From: Desulfurellales bacterium
Lineage (GTDB): Bacteria > Campylobacterota_A > Desulfurellia > Desulfurellales > Hippeaceae
Direction: 5' to 3'
DNA length: 5,477 nucleotides
Assembly (NCBI GenBank): GCA_027064405.1
Contig: JAMOPP010000194.1
Span: forward strand, 1 to 5,477
Shown here: piece by piece, positions 1 through 5,477 of the stretch
Layout: every line of letters begins with the position of its first letter
Numbering within the stretch: the first letter of the stretch is position 1
Made by a program: the position numbers and the translations under genes
Notes under the pieces: model-generated
Databases searched by the model: none
Seen by the model: the letters and a program-made list of their open reading frames with translations, nothing else
What the model was told of the DNA's origin: nothing

Positions 1-199
1 GATACAGAGAAGGGAGCTTTTTAAACAAAGTTCCCTTCTCGATAAAAATATCGAAGAGATGCAGGCAAAAATAGAAAAGGTCAAGCAAGAAATACGTTTA
101 GTAAAAAACGATCCCAATTATTTAAAGCATAAAGCTGCCGAAAATTACTTAATGATAGATAAAAATGAAAGCATAATTATATTCAACGGCAAAAAATAA
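1..199 (+). CDS. Septum formation initiator, FtsB/DivIC family (C-terminal part, 5' end outside window)
   Basis: An open frame enters from the left edge (first whole codon at base 2) and ends at TAA 197-199, giving 65 visible residues. The first half is a charged, heptad-like helix (LLDKNIEEMQAKIEKVKQEI) typical of the FtsB/DivIC coiled coil. It is followed by the family's hallmark: a lysine/asparagine-Asp-Pro-x-Tyr step (KNDPNY, visible residues 35-40), an Ala-rich helix (KAAENYLMI) and a short 'ESIIIF' strand near the end. Family members are small bitopic membrane proteins of about 90-110 residues that act at the division septum with FtsL and FtsQ/DivIB. The N-terminal membrane segment would lie to the left of the window. 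FtsB and DivIC cannot be told apart from this fragment, so no symbol is given. The 97-base gap and the promoter that follow suggest it is not the main driver of the downstream operon. Confidence 0.82.
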   Translation, partial: IQRRELFKQSSLLDKNIEEMQAKIEKVKQEIRLVKNDPNYLKHKAAENYLMIDKNESIIIFNGKK

Positions 200-238
200 T
201 TTCATATTTAAAACAATAAAAATATATATCCAATAAAT

Positions 239-267
239 TTGATTATTTGTAACCTATTTCATATAAT
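239..267 (+). promoter_or_regulatory. Putative sigma70-type promoter of the glcD-glcF-galU-serS operon
   Basis: TTGATT at 239-244 (4 of 6 matches to the -35 consensus) and a perfect TATAAT at 262-267 are separated by exactly 17 bases. Transcription would begin near 274, leaving a leader of roughly 23 bases that contains only the ribosome binding site. In an AT-rich gap some -10-like words are expected by chance. The combination of a perfect -10, ideal spacing and position just before an operon's first gene makes this one credible. No operator palindrome or riboswitch-like fold is evident in the rest of the 200-296 gap. Confidence 0.6.
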
Positions 268-283
268 CGTTTACTTTTTTTGA

Positions 284-290
284 AAGGGAG
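284..290 (+). promoter_or_regulatory. Ribosome binding site that sets the GTG start of glcD
   Basis: AAGGGAG lies 6 bases before the GTG at 297 and is a strong Shine-Dalgarno match. No in-frame ATG stands between it and the body of the protein until Met36, which lies inside the FAD-binding domain. GTG 297 is therefore the likely start. Confidence 0.75.
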
Positions 291-296
291 AAGGAA

Positions 297-1673
297 GTGT
301 ATAAAAACAAGGTTTACAAAAAAATAAAATCGCTCCTCGGCAAAAGATGCTTGAATGACAAATTAAGTAAAGTGCAATATTCTTACGATGCTACCCAAAA
401 AATGTACTCTCCCGACATAGTGGCTTTAGTGGAAAATACAAATGAAGTGTCTGAAATCTTAAAAATAGCGAATAAATATAAAGTTCCGATAGTTCCGCGT
501 GGCTGGGGCAGTGGTTTTTCCGGTGGCGCTTTGAATATAGAGGGTGGCATATGTTTATCTTTAGAAAAAATGGATAAGATTGTCGAATTTGACAAAGATA
601 ACCTAATGGTTTGGGTTGAAGCCGGTCTTGTTAATTACGATTTGCAGGAATTCTTAAAACCTTATGGTCTATTTTTTCCTCCTGACCCTTCAAGCTGGAA
701 ATTTTCCACGATAGGCGGAAATATAGCCGAAAATGCAGGCGGTCCAAGGGCTGTAAAATATGGAGTTACAAAGAATTGGGTTAACGGTTTGGAAATTGTG
801 CTTGCTGACGGAACCGTTTTAAATGTAGGCTCTAAAAATATTAAAGATGTCGCAGGATACAACATAACCGACTTAATTATAGGAAGCGAAGGAACGCTCG
901 CCGTTGTAACAAAGGCTCTTCTTAGAGTTCATCCCATATCGGACGATAAAAAAACAATTCAAATAGTATTTAACGGCATAAGAGCTGCAGCAGAAATGGT
1001 TAACAATATTCTAAATAGCAAAATTATACCAACATCCATAGAATTTGTAGATAAAGATGCCATAAAAACCGTAGATGACGCTTTAAATGTGGGTTTCCCG
1101 AAAGATGCCGAAGCAATATTAATTATAGAGATTGACGGCGGAATTTATGAGGTTGAAGAAAATTCCAAAAAAATTAAAAGATTGTGCGAGAAAGATAAGA
1201 GTATTATAGCATTCAGGGTTGCTAAAAATGAGAAAGAGGCTGATGAAATATGGATTGCAAGGCGTTCCATATCTCCAACGCTCAAAAGAATAGCTGATGG
1301 AAAATTAAACGAAGATATAGTTGTTCCACGCTCAAAACTCCCTGATATGATTGAAAAGACGCAAGAGATAGCCAAAAAACACAACCTTTACATCGTAAGT
1401 TTTGGTCATGCAGGTGACGGCAATATACATACAAACATTATGTATCACACCGATAACAATAAAGAAATAGAAGCCGCAAAAAAGGCTATGGATGAGATTT
1501 TTTCATTCTGTCTTAAACTTGGCGGTTCGATTACGGGAGAACACGGTGTAGGAATTACAAAGCAGGATTATCTTGAAAAACAGGTGGGTAGCGATAACAT
1601 TAAATTGTTTAAAAATATAAAAAAAGCTTTTGATCCAAAAAATATATTGAATCCACATAAAATGAGGTTGTAA
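297..1673 (+). CDS. glcD: FAD-linked 2-hydroxyacid dehydrogenase, GlcD-like subunit (glycolate or D-lactate oxidation)
   Basis: This 458-residue flavoprotein belongs to the VAO/PCMH-type FAD family (GlcD, D-lactate dehydrogenase and D-2-hydroxyglutarate dehydrogenase group). The N-terminal FAD-binding domain (about residues 35-215) shows the pyrophosphate loop PRGWGSGFSGGA (67-78), a PPDPSS...TIGGNIAENAGG block (128-149), KYGVT (154-158) and IGSEGTLAVVT (195-205). The C-terminal FAD-oxidase domain shows HAGDGNIH (371-378) and GEHGVG (414-419). In relatives, the two histidines and the glutamate of EHG bind an active-site metal and the neighbouring histidine is catalytic; H371, H378, E415 and H416 are all present here. 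The protein ends in the usual FDPKNILNP. It is slightly shorter than E. coli GlcD (about 499 residues), as is common. It has no signal peptide or membrane helix, so it should be cytoplasmic or peripheral. The start is GTG with a strong ribosome binding site. glcF follows after one base, so the product should be the substrate-oxidising subunit of a GlcDF complex. Glycolate versus D-lactate cannot be decided from sequence. Confidence 0.9.
   Translation: MYKNKVYKKIKSLLGKRCLNDKLSKVQYSYDATQKMYSPDIVALVENTNEVSEILKIANKYKVPIVPRGWGSGFSGGALNIEGGICLSLEKMDKIVEFDKDNLMVWVEAGLVNYDLQEFLKPYGLFFPPDPSSWKFSTIGGNIAENAGGPRAVKYGVTKNWVNGLEIVLADGTVLNVGSKNIKDVAGYNITDLIIGSEGTLAVVTKALLRVHPISDDKKTIQIVFNGIRAAAEMVNNILNSKIIPTSIEFVDKDAIKTVDDALNVGFPKDAEAILIIEIDGGIYEVEENSKKIKRLCEKDKSIIAFRVAKNEKEADEIWIARRSISPTLKRIADGKLNEDIVVPRSKLPDMIEKTQEIAKKHNLYIVSFGHAGDGNIHTNIMYHTDNNKEIEAAKKAMDEIFSFCLKLGGSITGEHGVGITKQDYLEKQVGSDNIKLFKNIKKAFDPKNILNPHKMRL
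1664..1667 (+). promoter_or_regulatory. Ribosome binding site that sets the TTG start of glcF
   Basis: GAGG inside the last codons of glcD sits 7 bases before TTG 1675. The only nearby ATG (1679) is in another frame and meets a stop at once. The next in-frame ATG lies beyond both ferredoxin-type cysteine motifs. TTG is therefore the only start that keeps the protein whole. Confidence 0.7.
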
Positions 1674-1674
1674 A

Positions 1675-2964
1675 TTGAATGATAAGATAAGTGAATCATG
1701 GGATTCTTGTGTTAAATGCGGCATATGCAGAAGCGTGTGTCCCGTTTTTAAAGAAGAAAAATCAGAGCCGTTTGTTGCAAGGGGACACATAACTTTAATA
1801 CAGGAACTTATTAAGGGCAATTTAAACTTTTCCGATAAATTATCCAAAGAGTATCTTGGCAAATGTCTATTGTGCACAACCTGCGTTGAGTCATGCCCAA
1901 ATAATGCTCACACTGATTTGGCAGTTATTACCGCAAGAACTTTTGTTAACAAAATTCACGGTGTCCCGCTTTATAAAAAAATTATGGCACAGGTTATGAG
2001 CCAACGAAAAGTGCTTGATTTATCGGTAAGAATGGGAAATATGTTTTCATCTTTTATGTTTAAAACAGTGGAAAATGTGCCGAGAAAAGGCGTTAATGTA
2101 AGAATGAAAAATCCAATAGTAGAAAAAGACAGACTACTTCTTCCTATCTCAAAAAGAACATTTTTAAATAAATATCCGGAGAGTATAAACGGCAAAAATA
2201 GTAAAAAAGTTGCTGTTTTTATAGGTTGCGCCGTGAACTATTCTTATACTGAAGTGGGAGATGCGCTGATAAATATTTTAAAAACTTTAAACATCGAGGT
2301 TATCATACCTAAAAATCAGGTATGCTGCGGAGGTCCGATATATTATGCAGGTATGATTGATAAAGCTGAAAAATTAGCAAAAAAGAATATTGAGCTTTTT
2401 GAAAAAATCGAGGCAGATGCTATCTTGATACCCGAGCCCACTTGCGCTACTGCAATTAAGGTTGAATATCCAAGAATCTTTGAATATTTCAGTAATAACA
2501 AGTACCTTGAGAAAGCAAAAAAACTATCGGAAAGGGTGAGGGATCCTTCCGATTATTTTTACAATGACACGGATTTAATCAACATTTTAAAAAATAAAAA
2601 ATTAAAAAAAGAGCATAGTGTAACATATCATGACTCCTGCCATTTAAACAGAAGTCTCGGCATTAAGCAGGAACCGAGAGAACTTTTAAAGGCAATAGAA
2701 AACCTGAATTTTATAGAAATGAAAGATGCAGACAGATGCTGTGGCAATGGAGGAACATTTAGTGTTGATTTTAGAGAAACCTCTTTAAAAATCGGCAAAA
2801 GAAAGGCTCAAAATATAATAAATTCTACTGCAGACACCGTTGTAACCGGCTGTTCCGGATGTATGATGCAAATTGCTGAAGCCCTTAATATAGAAAATTC
2901 AAAAATATCGGTAAAACATACAATTGAGGTTATAGATAAAGCTTTAAGGGGAGAAGATTTATGA
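1675..2964 (+). CDS. glcF: Iron-sulfur electron-transfer subunit, GlcF-like (two 4Fe-4S motifs and two CCG domains)
   Basis: The 429-residue product has the full architecture of GlcF and related D-lactate dehydrogenase iron-sulfur subunits. Two ferredoxin-type 4Fe-4S motifs lie near the N-terminus: CxxCxxCxxxCP at C12, C15, C18, C22 and again at C64, C67, C70, C74. Two cysteine-rich CCG domains follow. The first has C185, the C217-C218-G pair and C257. The second has C322, C355-C356-G and C393/C396. In the family these domains bind metal clusters and relay electrons from the flavoprotein towards quinone or another carrier. There is no membrane helix, so attachment to the membrane would be peripheral or through a partner. 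The gene starts with TTG one base after the glcD stop, and its own stop overlaps the galU start (ATGA), which implies translational coupling on both sides. HdrB/HdrD-like proteins share CCG domains, but the GlcD neighbour makes a GlcF role by far the best reading. The electron acceptor and substrate are unproven. Confidence 0.88.
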   Translation: MNDKISESWDSCVKCGICRSVCPVFKEEKSEPFVARGHITLIQELIKGNLNFSDKLSKEYLGKCLLCTTCVESCPNNAHTDLAVITARTFVNKIHGVPLYKKIMAQVMSQRKVLDLSVRMGNMFSSFMFKTVENVPRKGVNVRMKNPIVEKDRLLLPISKRTFLNKYPESINGKNSKKVAVFIGCAVNYSYTEVGDALINILKTLNIEVIIPKNQVCCGGPIYYAGMIDKAEKLAKKNIELFEKIEADAILIPEPTCATAIKVEYPRIFEYFSNNKYLEKAKKLSERVRDPSDYFYNDTDLINILKNKKLKKEHSVTYHDSCHLNRSLGIKQEPRELLKAIENLNFIEMKDADRCCGNGGTFSVDFRETSLKIGKRKAQNIINSTADTVVTGCSGCMMQIAEALNIENSKISVKHTIEVIDKALRGEDL

Positions 2965-3824
2965 AAAAAATAAAAAAGGCGGTTTTGCCTGTTGCCGGAT
3001 TTGGAACGAGATTTTTACCGGCTACCAAATCATCTTCAAAAGAAATGCTTCCGCTTGTCGATAAACCCTTGATACACTACGCTGTAAAGGATGCCGTAGA
3101 AGCCGGCATTGAACAGATAATCTTTGTAACGGGGCGAGGCAAGAGAGCCATTGAGGACTATTTTGATATATCATTTGAGCTTGAATTTCACCTTAGTTTT
3201 CAGGGAAAAAGCGATTTGGTTGATGAGATGAGAAAGATAAGCGATATGGCTGATTTTGTATATATTAGGCAAAAGGAACCTAAGGGTTTAGGTCACGCTA
3301 TACTGCGTGCAAAAGATGTCGTAGGAGATGAGCCATTTGCAGTTATTCTCGCAGATGATGTTATAGAAAACAGATTAAGCGGAACAAAACAGCTTATGGA
3401 TATTTTCGAAAGGTATAACTGCTCTGTTTTGGGTCTGGAAAGAGTCGCAAAAGAGGATGTTTATAAATACGGTATAGTATCCGGCAGAGAAATTGAGAAG
3501 AAATTATTCAAGTTGGACGAATTTGTCGAAAAACCGAGTATTGAAGAAGCTGTAAGCGATAAAGCAATAATAGGAAGATATATTTTTACTCATAATATTT
3601 TCAATGAACTTGAAAAGACAAAAGCCGACAAAAAAGGTGAAGTGCAGCTTACGGATGCTATTGAAAGTTTAAGCAAAAAAGAGGTAGTATATGGCAAAAT
3701 ACTTGAAGGCAAACGCTTTGATTGCGGAAGCAAGCTTGGATTTTTGAAGGCTACGGTTGAATTTGCTTTAAATGACAAAGAAATAAAAGATGAATTTAAA
3801 AAGTATTTAAAAGAGGTAGAATAA
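2961..3824 (+). CDS. galU: UTP-glucose-1-phosphate uridylyltransferase (UDP-glucose pyrophosphorylase)
   Basis: The enzyme makes UDP-glucose and pyrophosphate from UTP and glucose 1-phosphate in the cytoplasm, feeding cell-envelope polysaccharides and nucleotide-sugar pathways. The 287 residues are normal for bacterial GalU (about 285-305). The N-terminal nucleotide-binding signature AVLPVAGFGTRFLPATKSSS (7-26) runs into KEMLPLVDKPLIHYAV (27-42). Further on are GLGHAI (109-114), the metal-binding LADD (130-133), VEKP with the conserved lysine K191 (189-192), IIGRYIF (203-209), GEVQLTDAI (226-234) and FDCGSKLGFL (253-262). This set, with the LP-K-KEMLP loop, favours GalU over RmlA or GlmU, which have different loops. 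The ATG overlaps the glcF stop in ATGA and is preceded by AAGGGGAG (2946-2953) at 7 bases, so the start is secure. It is probably expressed from the glcD promoter, as no internal promoter stands out. Confidence 0.95.
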   Translation: MKKIKKAVLPVAGFGTRFLPATKSSSKEMLPLVDKPLIHYAVKDAVEAGIEQIIFVTGRGKRAIEDYFDISFELEFHLSFQGKSDLVDEMRKISDMADFVYIRQKEPKGLGHAILRAKDVVGDEPFAVILADDVIENRLSGTKQLMDIFERYNCSVLGLERVAKEDVYKYGIVSGREIEKKLFKLDEFVEKPSIEEAVSDKAIIGRYIFTHNIFNELEKTKADKKGEVQLTDAIESLSKKEVVYGKILEGKRFDCGSKLGFLKATVEFALNDKEIKDEFKKYLKEVE

Positions 3825-3825
3825 A

Positions 3826-5085
3826 ATGCTTGATTTAAATGTTTTAAGAAAATCCCCGGAACTCCTAAAAGAAAAATTAAAAAATAGATTTTCCGATATA
3901 GATGTTGAACATCTTATAAAAGAAGATGAAACTATAAGAAAATTAAAATCTGAAATTGATGGATTACTCTCAAAAAGAAATAAGCTATCCAGAGAGGTTG
4001 GAAAAAGAAAATCTAAGGGTGAAAAAGCTGATGATTTAATTCAAAATGTTAACGAAATAGGTGAAAATATTAAACAACTTGAAGAATCATATAATGAAAA
4101 ACATTCTTCTTTTATGCACAAATGGCTCCTTGTTCCTAATATGATTGATGATTCCGTGCCTATCGGAAAAACAGAAGATGATAATGTAGAAGTTAGAAAA
4201 TGGGGCAAGGTCAAACAATTCGATTTCAAGCCAAAAGAGCATTTTGAACTTGCAAAAGAACTTGATATTTTGGACTTTGAAAGAGCCGCTAAACTTTCCG
4301 GTTCACGGTTTGTTGTATATAAGGGAAAGGGTGCTCTTCTTGAAAGGGCTTTGATAAACTTTATGCTTGATTTACATACAAAAAAACATAAGTATACCGA
4401 AATAATACCTCCCTATATTGTAAATGAGGAAGTTATGGTTGGAAGCGGTCAATTTCCTAAGTTTAAGGATGAAGCCTATTCGGTTGAAGGTCAATACCTT
4501 ATTCCCACCGCCGAGGTTCCCCTTGTAAATTTACACAGAGAAGAATTTCTTCAAGAAGAACAGTTGCCTATTAAATATGTTGCCTATACTGCCTGCTTTA
4601 GAAAAGAAGCCGGAAGCTACGGCCGTGATGTTAAAGGCATAATAAGACAACATCAGTTTAATAAAGTTGAACTTGTGAAATTTACAAGTCCGGAAAACTC
4701 CTATCAAGAACTCGAAGATTTAACAAAAGATGCAGAGGAGGTTTTGCAACTCCTTGAGTTACCTTATAGGGTTGTAACTTTATCAAGCGGAGACATAGGA
4801 TTTTCTGCCGCCAAAACATACGACATAGAGGTTTGGCTGCCCGGACAAAACCGGTACAGAGAGATATCATCCTGCTCCAATACCCTTGATTTTCAAGCAA
4901 GAAGGGCTTCCATAAAGGTTAAGGGAAAAAACAAGAAACCCTACTTTCCACACACTCTTAATGGTTCAGGCATCGCCGTTGGAAGGTGTCTTGTGGCGGT
5001 TCTTGAAAATTATCAAAATAAAGACGGCAGTATAACTATACCCAAAAACCTAAGAGATTATTTTGGTGACGATACTATAAGATAA
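3826..5085 (+). CDS. serS: Seryl-tRNA synthetase
   Basis: This class II aminoacyl-tRNA synthetase charges tRNA-Ser (and tRNA-Sec where present) with serine in the cytoplasm. The 419 residues match the bacterial family (about 420-430). The N-terminus begins MLDLNVLRKSPELLKEKL, followed by the long antiparallel coiled-coil arm (about residues 28-100) that grips the tRNA long variable arm. The catalytic domain shows the GQFPKF loop (208-213), the serine-binding TAE (228-230), motif 2 starting FRKEAGSYGRD (258-268) and continuing RQHQFNKVEL (274-283), EISSCSN (346-352) and motif 3 NGSGIAVGR (379-387) ending with ENYQ. All key residues seen are intact, so it should be active. ATG 3826 lies one base after the galU stop, with AAGAGGT (3811-3817) at 8 bases. 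It is the last gene of the block. No T-box or other tRNA-sensing leader is visible before it, so control would come from the operon promoter or an unseen internal one. Confidence 0.96.
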   Translation: MLDLNVLRKSPELLKEKLKNRFSDIDVEHLIKEDETIRKLKSEIDGLLSKRNKLSREVGKRKSKGEKADDLIQNVNEIGENIKQLEESYNEKHSSFMHKWLLVPNMIDDSVPIGKTEDDNVEVRKWGKVKQFDFKPKEHFELAKELDILDFERAAKLSGSRFVVYKGKGALLERALINFMLDLHTKKHKYTEIIPPYIVNEEVMVGSGQFPKFKDEAYSVEGQYLIPTAEVPLVNLHREEFLQEEQLPIKYVAYTACFRKEAGSYGRDVKGIIRQHQFNKVELVKFTSPENSYQELEDLTKDAEEVLQLLELPYRVVTLSSGDIGFSAAKTYDIEVWLPGQNRYREISSCSNTLDFQARRASIKVKGKNKKPYFPHTLNGSGIAVGRCLVAVLENYQNKDGSITIPKNLRDYFGDDTIR

Positions 5086-5168
5086 AACCGCCACCGATTT
5101 TGTGTAAACCCTATAAAAACCAAGCTTACCAATATATGAAAAATTTCCTGATTTCGTAATTTATCTCT
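5086..5168. other. Convergent intergenic gap without a clear terminator
   Basis: This is an AT-rich spacer between the stop of serS and the stop of the oppositely oriented chemotaxis receptor. Two converging transcripts should end here, yet I see no GC-rich hairpin followed by a T run on either strand. The best candidates are a 6-pair stem with one U-G pair and a 23-base loop (5063-5068 with 5092-5097) and a purely A/T pairing near 5140-5160; both are weak. Nothing else is recognisable in the gap. Confidence 0.5.
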
Positions 5169-5477
5169 TTATACCTTAAATACCTTTACGAGCTCATTTA
5201 TGCCATTGGATAATTCTTTCACCTCTTCGGAAATTTTCGCTATATCCTCAACGGCTTTTGCATTTTCTTTGGATGCTTCAACAACCTCTTTCACCTGCAT
5301 ATCAATTTCAGCAACCGTTGATGACAGCTCCTCTGTTGCTGCGCTTGTTGAATTTAGCTCATCTATAACCTTGGATGCCTTCTCAACAACCGACTCTATA
5401 TGCTCCTTATCACTCTGAGCCTTTTTTTCTTCGGACAGTATCATATCACCGGCTTTTTGAGTTTTATCAATAGCTAT
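5169..5477 (-). CDS. Methyl-accepting chemotaxis protein, C-terminal signalling segment (N-terminal part outside window)
   Basis: On the - strand an open frame enters at the right edge (5477) and stops at TAA 5171-5169, giving 102 visible residues. It continues past the first internal ATG (5444) to the edge with no stop, so the true start is outside. The segment is one long heptad-patterned helix, as in the descending arm of the MCP cytoplasmic hairpin. Residues 45-54 (bases 5345-5316) read SAATEELSST and match the methylation-site pattern: two small residues, two spaces, E-E, two spaces, two small residues. The following ...EASKENAKAVEDIA... and the final ...LVKVFKV match typical MCP ends. 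There is no NWETF-like CheR/CheB-binding tail. In the family, the conserved hairpin tip binds CheA and CheW at the pole; that tip, the membrane helices and the sensor domain lie beyond the window, so the ligand is unknown. A soluble MCP is equally possible. Confidence 0.85.
   Translation of the reverse strand: MAIDKTQKAGDMILSEEKKAQSDKEHIESVVEKASKVIDELNSTSAATEELSSTVAEIDMQVKEVVEASKENAKAVEDIAKISEEVKELSNGINELVKVFKV

Noticed and set aside
200..238. The AT-rich stretch after the FtsB-like gene as a terminator, small RNA or riboswitch.
   Set aside because: It holds only A/T runs such as aaatatatat. There is no GC stem, no T tract after a hairpin and no known aptamer motif.
383..865. Two antisense frames (383-595 and 662-865) within the FAD-binding domain of glcD.
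   Set aside because: They are low-complexity shadows with no ribosome binding site or family signal. The + strand frame carries the FAD motifs.
1503..1877. A 124-codon open frame on the - strand across the glcD-glcF junction, the longest antisense frame in the window.
   Set aside because: It lies wholly opposite two well-supported genes, has no recognisable family motif, and is explained by the reverse reading of conserved codons.
5063..5097. A possible stem (TTGGTG with CACCGA) as a serS terminator.
   Set aside because: There are only six pairs, one of them U-G, a 23-base loop and just four T's after it. This is too weak to call a terminator.
5200..5418. A Ser/Thr-rich 72-codon open frame on the + strand.
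   Set aside because: It is the antisense shadow of the heptad-repeat MCP helix; the - strand product has a clear family match and a methylation motif.
1..5477. Search for a novel system: defence genes, mobile element ends, CRISPR or other direct repeats, tRNA genes.
   Set aside because: Apart from short gaps, the window is filled by six genes of known families. I saw no long repeats, transposase, integrase, att-like duplication or cloverleaf.

Overview
This is an ordinary chromosomal stretch from an AT-rich bacterium (GC roughly in the mid-to-upper 30s percent by eye, not counted). It holds four complete genes on the + strand and two genes cut by the window edges. The mix is an FtsB/DivIC-type division protein, a GlcD/GlcF oxidoreductase pair, GalU, SerRS and a chemotaxis receptor. 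That suggests a motile bacterium with flavin/iron-sulfur respiratory-type metabolism. The style would fit Deferribacterota, Campylobacterota or a deltaproteobacterial lineage, but this placement is a guess from gene content and composition, not from a marker search.

Layout. Positions 1-199 hold the C-terminal end of a septum-formation initiator (FtsB/DivIC family). A 97-base gap (200-296) carries a good sigma70-type promoter (TTGATT, 17 bases, TATAAT) and a strong ribosome binding site. From 297 to 5085 there is one tightly packed block: glcD-like (297-1673, GTG start), glcF-like (1675-2964, TTG start), galU (2961-3824) and serS (3826-5085). The junctions are 1 base, a 4-base ATGA overlap, and 1 base, so the block is almost certainly one operon with translational coupling. 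An 83-base convergent gap (5086-5168) follows. The C-terminal part of a methyl-accepting chemotaxis protein then runs on the - strand to the window edge (5169-5477).

How the genes fit together. The first two genes should form a two-subunit FAD / iron-sulfur dehydrogenase for a 2-hydroxyacid such as glycolate or D-lactate. The flavoprotein would oxidise the substrate, and the protein with two 4Fe-4S motifs and two CCG domains would pass electrons on. No GlcE-like third subunit is present in the window. GalU (UDP-glucose synthesis) and SerRS (tRNA charging) are housekeeping functions with no evident biochemical link to the oxidoreductase; they seem simply to share its transcript.

I found no mobile element, CRISPR array, RNA gene or clearly novel system. 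The points worth a second look are modest: the missing GlcE, the unusual operon partners, a tryptophan in the FAD-binding loop of GlcD, and the non-ATG starts of the first two operon genes.
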